Shown one piece after another: positions 39,312 to 48,320 of a DNA stretch of 64,000 nucleotides (its first letter is position 1; the number at the start of each line of letters is the position of its first letter). Origin of the DNA: Sphingobium lactosutens (GTDB lineage Bacteria > Pseudomonadota > Alphaproteobacteria > Sphingomonadales > Sphingomonadaceae); the NCBI RefSeq assembly GCF_013393185.1, contig NZ_QJQX01000075.1, forward strand, positions 169,081 to 233,080, given 5' to 3'. Made by a program: the position numbers and the translations under genes. The notes under the pieces are model-generated. The model searched no databases and was not told the origin of the DNA. It saw nothing but the letters and a program-made list of their open reading frames with translations.

Positions 39312-40606
39312 CCGGCGGCAGACGCGCGGCGCTGACCGAATATGCGCTGGCCGCCTCCGTGGTCGCCAGCGCCGTCGGGGCCGCGCTCTGGTTCCGGCAG
39401 AACGGCTTCCTGCCGCAGCCGTTCGTGATGGACACCAACGACACTTTCATGGACTGGTTCAACACCGCCTTCTGGGCGAACCGGCCGGGCGCCTATGATG
39501 TCTGGCGCAGCATCTATCCGCCGCTCTCCTTCGTTTTTCTCGACCTGTTCAGCCTGCCTGGCTGCTACCTCTCCTCGCCCTTCGCGGCGCGGGATTGCGA
39601 CTGGCTGGGCCAGGCGACGATCCTTGCTGCCTATGCGCTCACCGTCGCGCTGCTCTGGATCGCCTTCCGGCGTAACGACCGGCCCAGCGCGCTGCCGCGC
39701 ACCATCGCCATGGCGCTGGGCCTGCCCCTGCTCTTCACGCTGGAGCGCGCCAACCTGATCCTGGTCGCCATGCCGGCCTTCATCCTGGCGCATGATCCCC
39801 TTGTCCGCTCGCCGCTCGTGCGCGCCCTCGCCACCGCCGCGACGATCAATTTCAAGCCCTACCTGCTGCTGCCCGCGCTCGCCGGGCTGGTCCGCCGCGA
39901 ATGGCGCCCGCTGGAATGGGCGGGCCTTGCCACGATCGCCCTATATTTGCTGACCCTCGCCCTTGTCGGGTCGGGCACGCCGGGCGAACTGGCGTCCAAC
40001 ACCGCCAACTGGGTTATCTTCCAGAGCGGGCAGGTGTGGAACGAGGTCAATTATTCCACCAGCTACGCCCCCCTGCTTTCCATCCGCAAGGCGTCGCCGA
40101 TCCCGCTGCTCGATCTCGTTCCCTCGCGCCTGGTGGAGGGGATCGAATATGCCGTTCCGCTGCTGATCGGGGCCAGCCAGTGCCTGGCCCTCGCCGCGCT
40201 CGCCGGTGCCTGGCTCCAGCCGACGGCCCTCCCGCGGGCGCGCATCGCCATCCTGTTGCTGGGCGCCTATCTCGTCACCCAGTCGCCGGGCGGCTACACC
40301 CAGCTGTTCCTGCTCTTCCTTGTCCTGCTGGAAAAATGGGACGGCGCCGGGCCAAAGATCGCGATCATCTGCACCTATCTGCTCTGCCTGTCAGGCGACG
40401 TGCCGATCGCGACGATCATCGAACTCAACACCAATGGCTGGCTCAGCGGCCGTCCGGTGACGCCCGGCTTCGGCCTCACCATCGGCCATTTCCTGCGTCC
40501 CGGCCTGCTCATCCTCATCCTCTGGGCGCTGTCGCTCGACGCGCTGGCGCGCATCGCCCGCGCCCATGGCACGCACCGCCCCAGCCTCGGACTGGTACCC
40601 GCATGA
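39308..40606 (+). CDS. Polytopic membrane protein, GT-C/GT87-like glycosyltransferase
   Basis: A 432-aa protein with about ten membrane segments. The first periplasmic loop has acidic residues (VMDTNDTFMDW) in the place where GT-C transferases bind metal or donor. The IDxP-like SIYPPLSFVFLDLF segment and NFKPYLLLPALAGL resemble DUF2029/GT87 polyprenol-linked mannosyltransferases. It probably transfers a lipid-linked sugar in the periplasm. It overlaps both neighbouring genes by 4 nt. An oligosaccharide polymerase (Wzy) is the main alternative. Confidence 0.75.
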   Translation: MTGGRRAALTEYALAASVVASAVGAALWFRQNGFLPQPFVMDTNDTFMDWFNTAFWANRPGAYDVWRSIYPPLSFVFLDLFSLPGCYLSSPFAARDCDWLGQATILAAYALTVALLWIAFRRNDRPSALPRTIAMALGLPLLFTLERANLILVAMPAFILAHDPLVRSPLVRALATAATINFKPYLLLPALAGLVRREWRPLEWAGLATIALYLLTLALVGSGTPGELASNTANWVIFQSGQVWNEVNYSTSYAPLLSIRKASPIPLLDLVPSRLVEGIEYAVPLLIGASQCLALAALAGAWLQPTALPRARIAILLLGAYLVTQSPGGYTQLFLLFLVLLEKWDGAGPKIAIICTYLLCLSGDVPIATIIELNTNGWLSGRPVTPGFGLTIGHFLRPGLLILILWALSLDALARIARAHGTHRPSLGLVPA

Positions 40607-41613
40607 TCCCGCAGACCGACCTTCCCGCCATCGACGCGGCCCTCGCCCCGCTATGGCCGCGCCTCGACGGCGCGCGCCTCTTCTTCACCGGCGGCACCGG
40701 CTTCATCGGCCGCTGGATGCTGGAGGCGCTGGCCCGCGCGCCGGTCCGGGTCGATATCACCCTGCTCAGCCGCGATCCGGCCGCCTTCGCCGCCCGCGCG
40801 CCGCATCTGGCCCGACGCTTCACCGTCCTGCGCGGCGACATTCGGGGTGGCCCCGCGCCGCAAGGCGATTTCACCCACATCATCCATGGCGCGACCGACG
40901 CCAGCGCGGCGCTGACCGCCACCGATCCGCGCCGCATGTTCGACACCATCCTGGACGGCACCCGCGCCATGCTGGACCTCGCCCGCGACCGGCAGGCCCG
41001 CCTGCTCTTCATGAGTTCGGGCGCGGTCTATGGCGTCCAGCCATGGGACGTCACCCATGTCGCCGAAGACTGGATCGGCGCGCCCTCCATCCGCGATCCC
41101 AGGTCCGCCTATGCGGAAGGGAAGCGCGCCGCCGAAACCCTCTGCGCCATCTATGCGCATCAGTTCGGGGTGGAGACAGTGACCGCGCGCATCTTCGCGC
41201 TGCTCGGCCCCCTGCTCTCGCTCGACACCCATTTCGCCGCCGGCAATTTCATCCGAGACGCGATCGCGGGTCGCGCGATCGAGGTGCACGGCTCGGGTCA
41301 GGCAGTCCGTTCCTATCTCTACGCCGCCGACCTCGCCGTCTGGATGTGGACGCTGCTGATCGCCGGCGACAAGGGCGCGGCCTATAATGTCGGCTCCGAA
41401 GAGGCGGTGTCGATCGCCGACCTCGCCCGCCGCACCGCCCAGCTGCTGGGCGCCCCGGACGTCCGCATCCTGGGTCGCCCCGACCCCGGCTGGAACCCCG
41501 GCCGCTACGTCCCTTCCACCGCGCTCATCCGCACAATCCTCGGCGTATCGGCCGCCATCGACCTCGACGAAGCAATCCGCCGCACCGCAGCCTCCAATGG
41601 ATGGACCCCATGA
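40603..41613 (+). CDS. NAD-dependent epimerase/dehydratase (extended SDR) of nucleotide-sugar type
   Basis: A 336-aa extended SDR. GGTGFIGRWMLEAL (about 27-40) binds NAD(P), MSSGAVYG (about 141) carries the catalytic serine, and YAEGKRAAE (about 167) the YxxxK pair. RSYLYAADLAVWMW is typical of nucleotide-sugar enzymes. Possible roles are epimerase, 4-reductase or reductase of a branched side chain. With rfbF, rfbG and the TPP enzyme nearby, a CDP-sugar substrate is likely. Start ATG 40603 overlaps the previous stop; its own stop overlaps the next ATG. Confidence 0.88.
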   Translation: MIPQTDLPAIDAALAPLWPRLDGARLFFTGGTGFIGRWMLEALARAPVRVDITLLSRDPAAFAARAPHLARRFTVLRGDIRGGPAPQGDFTHIIHGATDASAALTATDPRRMFDTILDGTRAMLDLARDRQARLLFMSSGAVYGVQPWDVTHVAEDWIGAPSIRDPRSAYAEGKRAAETLCAIYAHQFGVETVTARIFALLGPLLSLDTHFAAGNFIRDAIAGRAIEVHGSGQAVRSYLYAADLAVWMWTLLIAGDKGAAYNVGSEEAVSIADLARRTAQLLGAPDVRILGRPDPGWNPGRYVPSTALIRTILGVSAAIDLDEAIRRTAASNGWTP

Positions 41614-43430
41614 CACAAGTGAAACTTTCCGACTGGCTGGCCGACTGGCTGGCCGACAATGGCATCGAACAGGTCTTCATGCTGACCGGCGGCGGCGCCA
41701 TGCACCTCAACCACAGCATCGGCACGCATCCGGGTCTCAAGACGCTCTTCACCCATCATGAGCAGGCGCTGTCGATGGCGGCGGAAGCCTATGCGCGCCT
41801 CACCAACCGGCCGGCCGTGGTGAACGTCACGTCCGGCCCCGGCGGCACCAACACCATCACCGGCGTCTATGGCGCCTATGTCGATTCCATTCCGATGCTG
41901 GTCATTTCCGGCCAGGTGAAGCGGGAAACCACCGTTCGCTCGACCGGCCTGCCGCTGCGCCAGCTGGGCGACCAGGAACTGGATATCGAGGAACTGGTGC
42001 GCCCCGTCACCAAATATGCGGTTATGGTGAACGATCCCCGGTCGATCCGCCATCATCTGGAAAAGGCGCTTCATCTCGCGACCAGGGGCCGGCCCGGCCC
42101 GGTCTGGGTCGACATCCCGCTCGACGTGCAGGCAGCGAAAATCGATCCCGACGACCTGCCCGGCTTCGATCCGGCCGAACTGGACCAGCCCTGGCTCGCC
42201 GCTGATCTCGGCCCGGTCGCGCGCGACATTCTCGATCGCATGCAAAAGGCGGAGCGCCCGGTCGTGTTCGCCGGCGGCGGCGTGCGCCTGTCGGGCGCGC
42301 ATCGCGACTTCATCGCCCTCGTCGAGCGGCTGGGCGTCCCCGTCGTCACCGGCTGGAACGCGCATGACGTGCTGTGGAACGACCATCCCCTCCATGCCGG
42401 CCGCCCCGGTACGGTCGGCGATCGCGGCGGCAATATGGTGACGCAGAGCGCCGACCTGCTGCTGGTGCTGGGCAGCCGCCTCAACATCCGCCAGGTCAGC
42501 TACAACTGGAGCAGCTTCGCCCGCGCCGCCTACAAGATCTGGGTCGATATCGACCCGATCGAATTGCAGAAGCCGACCGTCAGGCCCGACATGCCGGTGG
42601 TGGCGGATCTCGCCGACCTCATCCCCGCCCTGCTGGCGCAGGATTATGCCGGCCCGACCGACCGGCATCGCGCATGGCTCGACTGGTCGCGCGAGCGGGT
42701 CGCCCGCTTCCCCGCCGTGCTGCCGGAATATCATGACCATGGCCCGGCCAATCACCCCTATGTCGCGATGGAGGCGCTGTTCGGCGCGCTGGACGGGGAC
42801 GATGTGGTCGTGACCGGCAATGGCAGCGCCTGCGTCGTCAGTTTCCAGTCGGCGCATCTGAAGGAAGGCCAGCGGCTGTGGACCAATTCGGGCTGCGCGA
42901 CGATGGGGTATGACCTGCCCGCCGCCATCGGCGTCAGCGCCGCCATCGGTCCCGACCGCCGCGTCATCTGCATCGCGGGCGACGGCAGCATCATGATGAA
43001 CATCCAGGAAATGCAGACGATCGCGGGCTATGGCCTGCCGATCAAGGTCTTCCTCATCAACAATGCCGGCTATGTCTCGATCTTCCAGACCCACCGCAAT
43101 TTCTTCAACGGCGTGGAGGTCGGCGGCGGCCCCAAGAGCCATGTGACCTTCCCGGATTTCGCCAAGGTGTCGGCCGCCTTCGGCTTCGCCTATGCGCGCG
43201 CGGACGGGCACGGCGACCTGGCGCGGGCGATCGCCGACACGCTCGCCGCGCCCGGCCCGGCCCTGTGCGAGATCATCGTCGACGAACATGTGTCCTTCGC
43301 GCCAAAGCTCGGGGCGAAGGTCCATCCCGACGGACGCATCACCTCCCCGGCGCTGGAGGATCTCTCGCCCTTCCTCCCGCGCGAGGTGCTGCGGGAGAAT
43401 ATGGCGATCCCGCTGCTGGAGGAATCGTGA
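41610..43430 (+). CDS. Thiamine pyrophosphate-dependent enzyme, acetolactate-synthase fold (YerE-like candidate)
   Basis: A 606-aa TPP enzyme with the three-domain layout of acetolactate synthase. The N-terminal PYR domain has LTGGGAMHLN and the catalytic glutamate E51 in HHEQALSMAAEAYARL. The middle domain carries the RP(V)VFAGGGVRLSGA fold. The C-terminal PP domain has GDGSIMMNIQEMQTI (about 457) to NNAGYVS. The GGGAMHLN opening is as I recall it from YerE of yersiniose A synthesis, not from ilvB/alsS. It lies in a sugar locus without ilvN. Proposed reaction: transfer of a two-carbon unit from pyruvate to a 4-keto sugar. Confidence 0.85.
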   Translation: MTQVKLSDWLADWLADNGIEQVFMLTGGGAMHLNHSIGTHPGLKTLFTHHEQALSMAAEAYARLTNRPAVVNVTSGPGGTNTITGVYGAYVDSIPMLVISGQVKRETTVRSTGLPLRQLGDQELDIEELVRPVTKYAVMVNDPRSIRHHLEKALHLATRGRPGPVWVDIPLDVQAAKIDPDDLPGFDPAELDQPWLAADLGPVARDILDRMQKAERPVVFAGGGVRLSGAHRDFIALVERLGVPVVTGWNAHDVLWNDHPLHAGRPGTVGDRGGNMVTQSADLLLVLGSRLNIRQVSYNWSSFARAAYKIWVDIDPIELQKPTVRPDMPVVADLADLIPALLAQDYAGPTDRHRAWLDWSRERVARFPAVLPEYHDHGPANHPYVAMEALFGALDGDDVVVTGNGSACVVSFQSAHLKEGQRLWTNSGCATMGYDLPAAIGVSAAIGPDRRVICIAGDGSIMMNIQEMQTIAGYGLPIKVFLINNAGYVSIFQTHRNFFNGVEVGGGPKSHVTFPDFAKVSAAFGFAYARADGHGDLARAIADTLAAPGPALCEIIVDEHVSFAPKLGAKVHPDGRITSPALEDLSPFLPREVLRENMAIPLLEES

Positions 43431-43834
43431 AGGCCGCAACCCTGCCCGGCCAGCGCCGCCCCCTGCGTTTCCTGGTCGCGGGGGGCGTCAACACCGCGTT
43501 CGGCCTTGCCTTCTATCCGCTGCTGCTATGGGCCATGCCCCTGTTCCACAGCCATTATATGGTCGCGCTGCTGGTCGCGCAGGCGGTGTGCCTCTGCTTC
43601 GCCTTCGCCACCTACAAGCTGGGGGTGTTCCGCACGCAGGGACATGTGCTGCGCGAATTCGCGGCTTTCGCCGGCTATTATCTGTTCAACTATGCCCTCA
43701 ACTGGGCGGCCCTGCCGCTGCTCGTGGAAGCCGGCGGCCTGTCGCCCGTCCTTGCCCAGTTCGGCTTTTCCCTGCTGCTGATCGCCGGAAGCTGGTTCTG
43801 GCACAGCCGCGTCACCTTCAAGGAGAGGAGATGA
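43427..43834 (+). CDS. GtrA family protein
   Basis: A 135-aa membrane protein with four helices, the GtrA layout. It begins RRPLRFLVAGGVNTAFGLAF and ends with WHSRVTFK, the conserved terminal motif W/F-x-R-x-x-x-F. GtrA proteins are thought to flip undecaprenyl-phosphate sugars made by GtrB. GTG 43427 overlaps the upstream stop (GTGA), so it is coupled to the TPP enzyme gene. Confidence 0.9.
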   Translation: MKAATLPGQRRPLRFLVAGGVNTAFGLAFYPLLLWAMPLFHSHYMVALLVAQAVCLCFAFATYKLGVFRTQGHVLREFAAFAGYYLFNYALNWAALPLLVEAGGLSPVLAQFGFSLLLIAGSWFWHSRVTFKERR

Positions 43835-43838
43835 GATC

Positions 43839-44759
43839 ATGACGCTTCCGGCCCTGCGCGATCGCGCCTGCCCTGCCTGCGGGGCCAAGACCGGAAAGGA
43901 CGAGGTCGCCTGCCCCGGCGACGCCGGGACGATGACCGTGGCGCAGTTGCGGCCCTATTGGCACGGACTGGAAAAGACGAAGCATTTCTTCCCCTACCGT
44001 CGCTGCGCCGATTGCGCGCTGCTCTACAATCCCGTCTTCTTCGACGATGCGCAACTGGCCGATCTCTACGCCGCCATGCCGCCGAACATGGACATGCTGC
44101 CTTTCTCCGCCGTGGCCGACACCCAGCGCGGCTATTTCGCCGCCGCCGCGCGCAGCGGCCCGCTGTCGGGCGACTATCTCGAAATCGGGCCGGATATCGG
44201 CCATCTCGTCACCGAAGCGGTCGCCCATGGCGGCTTCGGCCGTTTCTGGCTGTTCGAACCCAATCGCGCCGTCCACGATCAGCTGAAACAGGCCACGGGC
44301 GGCAAGCCGGCGTCGATCCTGACCGACATGACCGACCTGTCGCCCGTGCCGGACGGCAGCGTGGGGCTGGCGGTCCTGGTCCATGTGCTCGACCATCTGC
44401 TCGATCCGCTGACCATGCTGCGCACGATCGGCACGAAGCTGAAGCCCGGCGGCACGCTGCTGATCGTTACCCATGACGAGGGGTCGCTGCTGCGCCGCGC
44501 GCTGGGCCGCCGCTGGCCGCCCTTCTGCCTGCAGCATCCGTTGCTCTACAACCCCGGCACGATCCGGCGGCTGGTGGCGCGCGCGGGCTTCCCCGCCATT
44601 CGGGTCGTCCCCAGCACCAATTATTTCCCGATCGACTTCCTCGTCCGTCAGGGCGCGCAGGCGGCGGGCTTCACCCTGCCCGGCCGCCTCCCGCTGCCAA
44701 GGCGCGCCATCGCGCTGCGCCTCGGCAATATGCTGACGATCGCTCAGGCCGCGGCCTGA
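43839..44759 (+). CDS. Class I SAM-dependent methyltransferase with N-terminal zinc-binding region
   Basis: A 306-aa methyltransferase. CPAC (about residue 11) and CADC (about 56) form a small zinc-binding segment, followed by the SAM fold with GDYLEIGPDIGHLV (about 110), WLFEPN, and LAVLVHVLDHLLDPLTML, then LKPGGTLLIVTHDE. The zinc segment resembles C-methyltransferases of NDP-keto sugars, but the extra C-terminal domain of those about 410-aa enzymes is absent. It may therefore methylate oxygen instead. The last 16 nt overlap the convergent rfbG gene. Confidence 0.85.
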   Translation: MTLPALRDRACPACGAKTGKDEVACPGDAGTMTVAQLRPYWHGLEKTKHFFPYRRCADCALLYNPVFFDDAQLADLYAAMPPNMDMLPFSAVADTQRGYFAAAARSGPLSGDYLEIGPDIGHLVTEAVAHGGFGRFWLFEPNRAVHDQLKQATGGKPASILTDMTDLSPVPDGSVGLAVLVHVLDHLLDPLTMLRTIGTKLKPGGTLLIVTHDEGSLLRRALGRRWPPFCLQHPLLYNPGTIRRLVARAGFPAIRVVPSTNYFPIDFLVRQGAQAAGFTLPGRLPLPRRAIALRLGNMLTIAQAAA

Positions 44760-45838
44760 ACGATCCCCCGCCCCGACAGCGCGCTGTAGCGGCCGATCTG
44801 CTCCAGCGTCACGGCGCGCGCATCCTCGCCCGCGCCCACCCGCTTGTGCCAGTCGACGATCCAGTCGATCGCCTGCGCCAACCCCATCGCCGGCTGCCAG
44901 CCCAGCGCCGATCGTGCACGCGAACAGTCCAGCCGCAACAGCCCCGCTTCGTGCGGGCGCGGCCCCTCGTCCAGCATCGCCGATGGGGCGGCATCGCTCC
45001 AGGCCGCGCGCATCCGGTCCACGATCCAGCGCACCGGCCGGGCATCCTCGTCCGCCGGGCCGAAATTCCACGCCTCGGCAAAGCGCCGTTCGCCCGCCAG
45101 CAGCCGCTCGCCAATCATCAGATAACCGCCCAGCGCCTCCAGCACATGCTGCCACGGCCGCACCGACTCCGGCGAACGGATCAACGGCGCCGCGCCCGTC
45201 TCGAACGCACGCACCAGATCGGGCACCAGCCGGTCGGCCGCCCAGTCGCCGCCGCCGATCACATTGCCCGCGCGCACCGACGCCAGCGCCGGGCCGCTCT
45301 GCTGGAAATAGGACTGGCGCCATGCCGACACGACCAGTTCGGCGCATCCCTTGCTGCTGCTATAGGGATCATGGCCGCCCATCGGGTCGCTTTCGCGATA
45401 GGGCCATTCCCATTCGCGGTTTTCATAGCATTTGTCGCTCGTCACGCACACGATGCCGGTCACGCCGCCCGCCTGCCGCGCCGCTTCCAGCACATGGACC
45501 GTGCCCATGACGTTGGCGGCATAGGTTTCGATCGGCTGTTCGTAGGACAGGCGCACCAGCGGCTGCGCCGCCAGATGGAAGATGATCTCGGGCCGCGCCC
45601 GCTCCACCACCGCCCGCACGGCGGCGGGATCGCGCACATCGCCTTCGACATGATCGATCATCCGGTCCAGCCGCGCCGCGTCGAACAGGCTGGGGTCGCT
45701 TGGCGGTGGCAGCGAAAAGCCCGTGACCCTCGCCCCCATCGCGCGCAGCCACAGCGCCAGCCAGCTGCCCTTGAAGCCGCTGTCGCCCGTCACCAGCACG
45801 CGGCGGCCCTGCCAGGCAGGCGTTACCAGCGCTTCCAA
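44744..45838 (-). CDS. rfbG: CDP-glucose 4,6-dehydratase
   Basis: Converts CDP-glucose to CDP-4-keto-6-deoxyglucose with bound NAD. The 364-aa extended SDR shows VLVTGDSGFKGSWLALWL (about 14-31), the motif that sets CDP-glucose dehydratases apart from RmlB. It also has FHLAAQPLVRLSYEQP, VTSDKCYENREW with the catalytic threonine/serine region, and YSSSKG for YxxxK. It follows rfbF with a 16-nt overlap. No rfbH-type 3-dehydrase is in the window, so the path to 3,6-dideoxy sugars is not complete here. Confidence 0.95.
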   Translation of the reverse strand: MEALVTPAWQGRRVLVTGDSGFKGSWLALWLRAMGARVTGFSLPPPSDPSLFDAARLDRMIDHVEGDVRDPAAVRAVVERARPEIIFHLAAQPLVRLSYEQPIETYAANVMGTVHVLEAARQAGGVTGIVCVTSDKCYENREWEWPYRESDPMGGHDPYSSSKGCAELVVSAWRQSYFQQSGPALASVRAGNVIGGGDWAADRLVPDLVRAFETGAAPLIRSPESVRPWQHVLEALGGYLMIGERLLAGERRFAEAWNFGPADEDARPVRWIVDRMRAAWSDAAPSAMLDEGPRPHEAGLLRLDCSRARSALGWQPAMGLAQAIDWIVDWHKRVGAGEDARAVTLEQIGRYSALSGRGIVQAAA

Positions 45839-46596
45839 GGCGCGCCTCCCGAATGCCAGAGCGTATCCAGATGAATCTTGTCGCGCAGCGTGTCCATGGG
45901 ATGCCAGAAACCGTCATGGCGATAGCCCATCAGCTCGCCACCGGCGGCCAGCTGCTCCAGCGGGCCGGTTTCCCAGACGGTGCCGGGGCCGTCGATCAGG
46001 TCCAGGACGCTCGGATCGGCGACGAAGAAGCCGCCGTTGATCTGCCCGCCGTCGCCCGCCGGCTTCTCCTTGAACGCCGTCACCTGATCGCCATCGAACT
46101 CCAGCGAACCGAAACGGCCTGGCGGGGTGACGGAGGTGATCGTCGCGCGACGTCCATGCGAACGATGGAAACGCACAAGATCAGCAATGTCGATGTCGGC
46201 AACCCCGTCACCATAGGTGAAGCAAAAGGGCTGGTCGGGGTCGAGATAGGAGCGGATTGCGGCCAGCCGGCCGCCCGTCATGGTATCAGCGCCGGTCTCC
46301 ACCAGCGAAACGCGCCATGGCTCGCTGCGCGCATGGTGGATTTCCATGCCGTTGCCGCCGCGCAGGTCGATGGTGACGTCGGCCGTGTGCAGGAAGTAGT
46401 TGGCGAAATATTCCTTGATCAGATAGCCCTTGTAGCCAAGGCAGATGACGAAGTCGTTCAGCCCGGCGGCCGAATAGATTTTCATGATGTGCCACAGGAT
46501 CGGCATGCCGCCGATTTCGACCATGGGCTTTGGCCGGACGGCCGTTTCTTCGCCGAGCCGGCTGCCAAGGCCGCCAGCCAGAATCACGGTGCGCAT
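45823..46596 (-). CDS. rfbF: Glucose-1-phosphate cytidylyltransferase
   Basis: Makes CDP-glucose from CTP and glucose-1-phosphate, the first step of CDP-deoxysugar synthesis. The 257 aa are exactly the usual size. ILAGGLGSRLGEETAVRPKP (about 5-24) is the nucleotide-binding signature, and YGDGVADIDI the metal-binding Asp motif. The C terminus HPMDTLRDKIHLDTLWHSG is family-typical. The start lies 26 nt from the divergent GT39 gene, so a compact shared promoter region is expected. Confidence 0.96.
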   Translation of the reverse strand: MRTVILAGGLGSRLGEETAVRPKPMVEIGGMPILWHIMKIYSAAGLNDFVICLGYKGYLIKEYFANYFLHTADVTIDLRGGNGMEIHHARSEPWRVSLVETGADTMTGGRLAAIRSYLDPDQPFCFTYGDGVADIDIADLVRFHRSHGRRATITSVTPPGRFGSLEFDGDQVTAFKEKPAGDGGQINGGFFVADPSVLDLIDGPGTVWETGPLEQLAAGGELMGYRHDGFWHPMDTLRDKIHLDTLWHSGGAPWKRW

Positions 46597-46622
46597 TCAT
46601 CCTCCGAGAACTGGTGTTTGGC

Positions 46623-48287
46623 ATGAAGACGGTGTCGGATCGCGCATCCCGTCCGGAAAAGGGAGGCAAATCGCGGCGGGTCGAAACCGGCGTCCTGATC
46701 GGCATCCTCGCGCTGTCGGCCGCGTTGCGCCTCTGGCACCTGAATTTCGGTTTGCCCGCGCTCAACGATCCGGACGAACCGCTGTTCGTCATGACGGCGC
46801 TCGACATGGTGCGCGAACACCGCCTCAACCCCGAATGGTTCGGCCATCCGGCGACCATGCTGCTCTACGCCCTCGCCGCCATCTTCGCCTTCGTCGGCTG
46901 GGCGGGCACCCTGTCGGGCCAGTGGCCGGATGCGGCCGGCTATGTCTCGGCCGTCTATGCCGACCCTTCGATCGCGATCCTGCCGATGCGCCTGTTCATC
47001 GCGGCGACCGGGGTCGGCTGCGTCTACCTGACCTACCGGATCGGCCGGGATCATGTCAGCCCGCGATCCGGCCTAATCGCCGCCGCCTTGCTGGCCTGCA
47101 ACGGGCTCCATGTCGAACTGTCGCAGGTCATTCGAACCGACATGCTTGCCAGCCTCTTCATGCTGTGGAGCAGCCGCTACGCCGTCCGGGCGGCGGGCAG
47201 CGGCAGTCTGCGCGATCATGTGCTGGCGGGCGTGATGCTGGGTCTGGGCGGCGCGACGAAATGGCCGGCGCTGCTGTTCGTCGTCAACGGCGCCGGCGCC
47301 GTCGGCCATCGCTGGCGGCAGGCGGGGTGGAAGCGCAGCCTGCGATCGCTGCCGCTCCTTCCCGTCGTTGCCGTAGCGACCCTGTGCCTCGTCTCCCCCT
47401 ATCTCCTGCTGGACCATGGCACGGTCTTGCGCGACCTGGGCGGAGAGGCGCGGCCGACGCATCTCGGTGCGACCGGCGGGTCGGCTGGCGACAATCTCCT
47501 CTGGTATGCGCGCCATATTCTGGTGGACGGCTTCGGCTGGTTCGGGACCGTGCTGGCGGCGATCGGCATGGCGACGATCTGCCTGCGCTACCGGGCGCTC
47601 GCGCTCGCCGGCTTTGCCGGCGCCTCGCTGTTCCTGATCGGGATCGCCGCGCAATTTCTGGTCTGGGAACGCTGGGCCGTTCCGCTCCTGCCCTGGATCG
47701 CCCTGGCCATCGCCGTCGCACTGGATCGGCTCGCGACCCTGTCGGGCAGTGGCGGGTGGCGGCGCTGGATGCCGGTCGCGGCGCTCGCCGCGCTACTGGT
47801 CCCGATGGGATATGCCGCCATATCGCGGTCGATCGTGCGCGCGCACGACACCCGCCAGCAGGCGAGCCAATGGGTGCGCGACCATGTCGCAGGCGATCAA
47901 TCCATCCTGATCGAGGATGCGGCCTTCGACCTTCTCGACCGCCCTGGCCCCGTCATTTTCCCGCTGGGCGATGCGGGTTGCATCGACGTCCATCAGATGC
48001 TGAAGGCCGGCCCCAGCTACCGGCAGGTCGGCGAGAAGCGATCCGGCAAGGCGATCGTCGACCTCGGCAATGTCGCGCCAGCCCTGCTGGACGGCTGCCG
48101 TGCCCGGATCGCCATCATAACCCATTATGATCGCTATCGGCTCGAGGCCGCCCGCTTCCCCCGGCAGCTCGACCAATATGACAGGCTGATGCGCGGCGCG
48201 CAGAGCCTCGCCATCTTCCGGCCCCGGCCCGGCCGGGTCGGCGGCCCCGTTACGCGGGTCATCCGGCTGGACGCCCCCGCCCCATAG
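46623..48287 (+). CDS. Glycosyltransferase family 39-like membrane protein
   Basis: A 554-aa GT-C protein (PMT_2/ArnT-like). The first periplasmic loop has LNDPDEPLFVMTALDM, where the Asp/Glu pair is the usual metal and lipid-donor site. About ten membrane helices are followed by a soluble C-terminal domain (about 420-554). It would use a polyprenyl-phosphate sugar to modify lipid A, protein or a glycan in the periplasm. It closes the glycan locus, divergent from rfbF. Confidence 0.88.
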   Translation: MKTVSDRASRPEKGGKSRRVETGVLIGILALSAALRLWHLNFGLPALNDPDEPLFVMTALDMVREHRLNPEWFGHPATMLLYALAAIFAFVGWAGTLSGQWPDAAGYVSAVYADPSIAILPMRLFIAATGVGCVYLTYRIGRDHVSPRSGLIAAALLACNGLHVELSQVIRTDMLASLFMLWSSRYAVRAAGSGSLRDHVLAGVMLGLGGATKWPALLFVVNGAGAVGHRWRQAGWKRSLRSLPLLPVVAVATLCLVSPYLLLDHGTVLRDLGGEARPTHLGATGGSAGDNLLWYARHILVDGFGWFGTVLAAIGMATICLRYRALALAGFAGASLFLIGIAAQFLVWERWAVPLLPWIALAIAVALDRLATLSGSGGWRRWMPVAALAALLVPMGYAAISRSIVRAHDTRQQASQWVRDHVAGDQSILIEDAAFDLLDRPGPVIFPLGDAGCIDVHQMLKAGPSYRQVGEKRSGKAIVDLGNVAPALLDGCRARIAIITHYDRYRLEAARFPRQLDQYDRLMRGAQSLAIFRPRPGRVGGPVTRVIRLDAPAP

Positions 48288-48320
48288 ACGCAGGGGCGAG
48301 GCGGCCGCCGATGCCCCCGG

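Noticed and set aside
41610..43430. Acetolactate synthase for branched-chain amino acids (ilvB)
   Set aside because: No ilvN/ilvC neighbours; the gene is coupled to nucleotide-sugar and GtrA genes, and its N-terminal motif resembles sugar-modifying homologues as I recall them.
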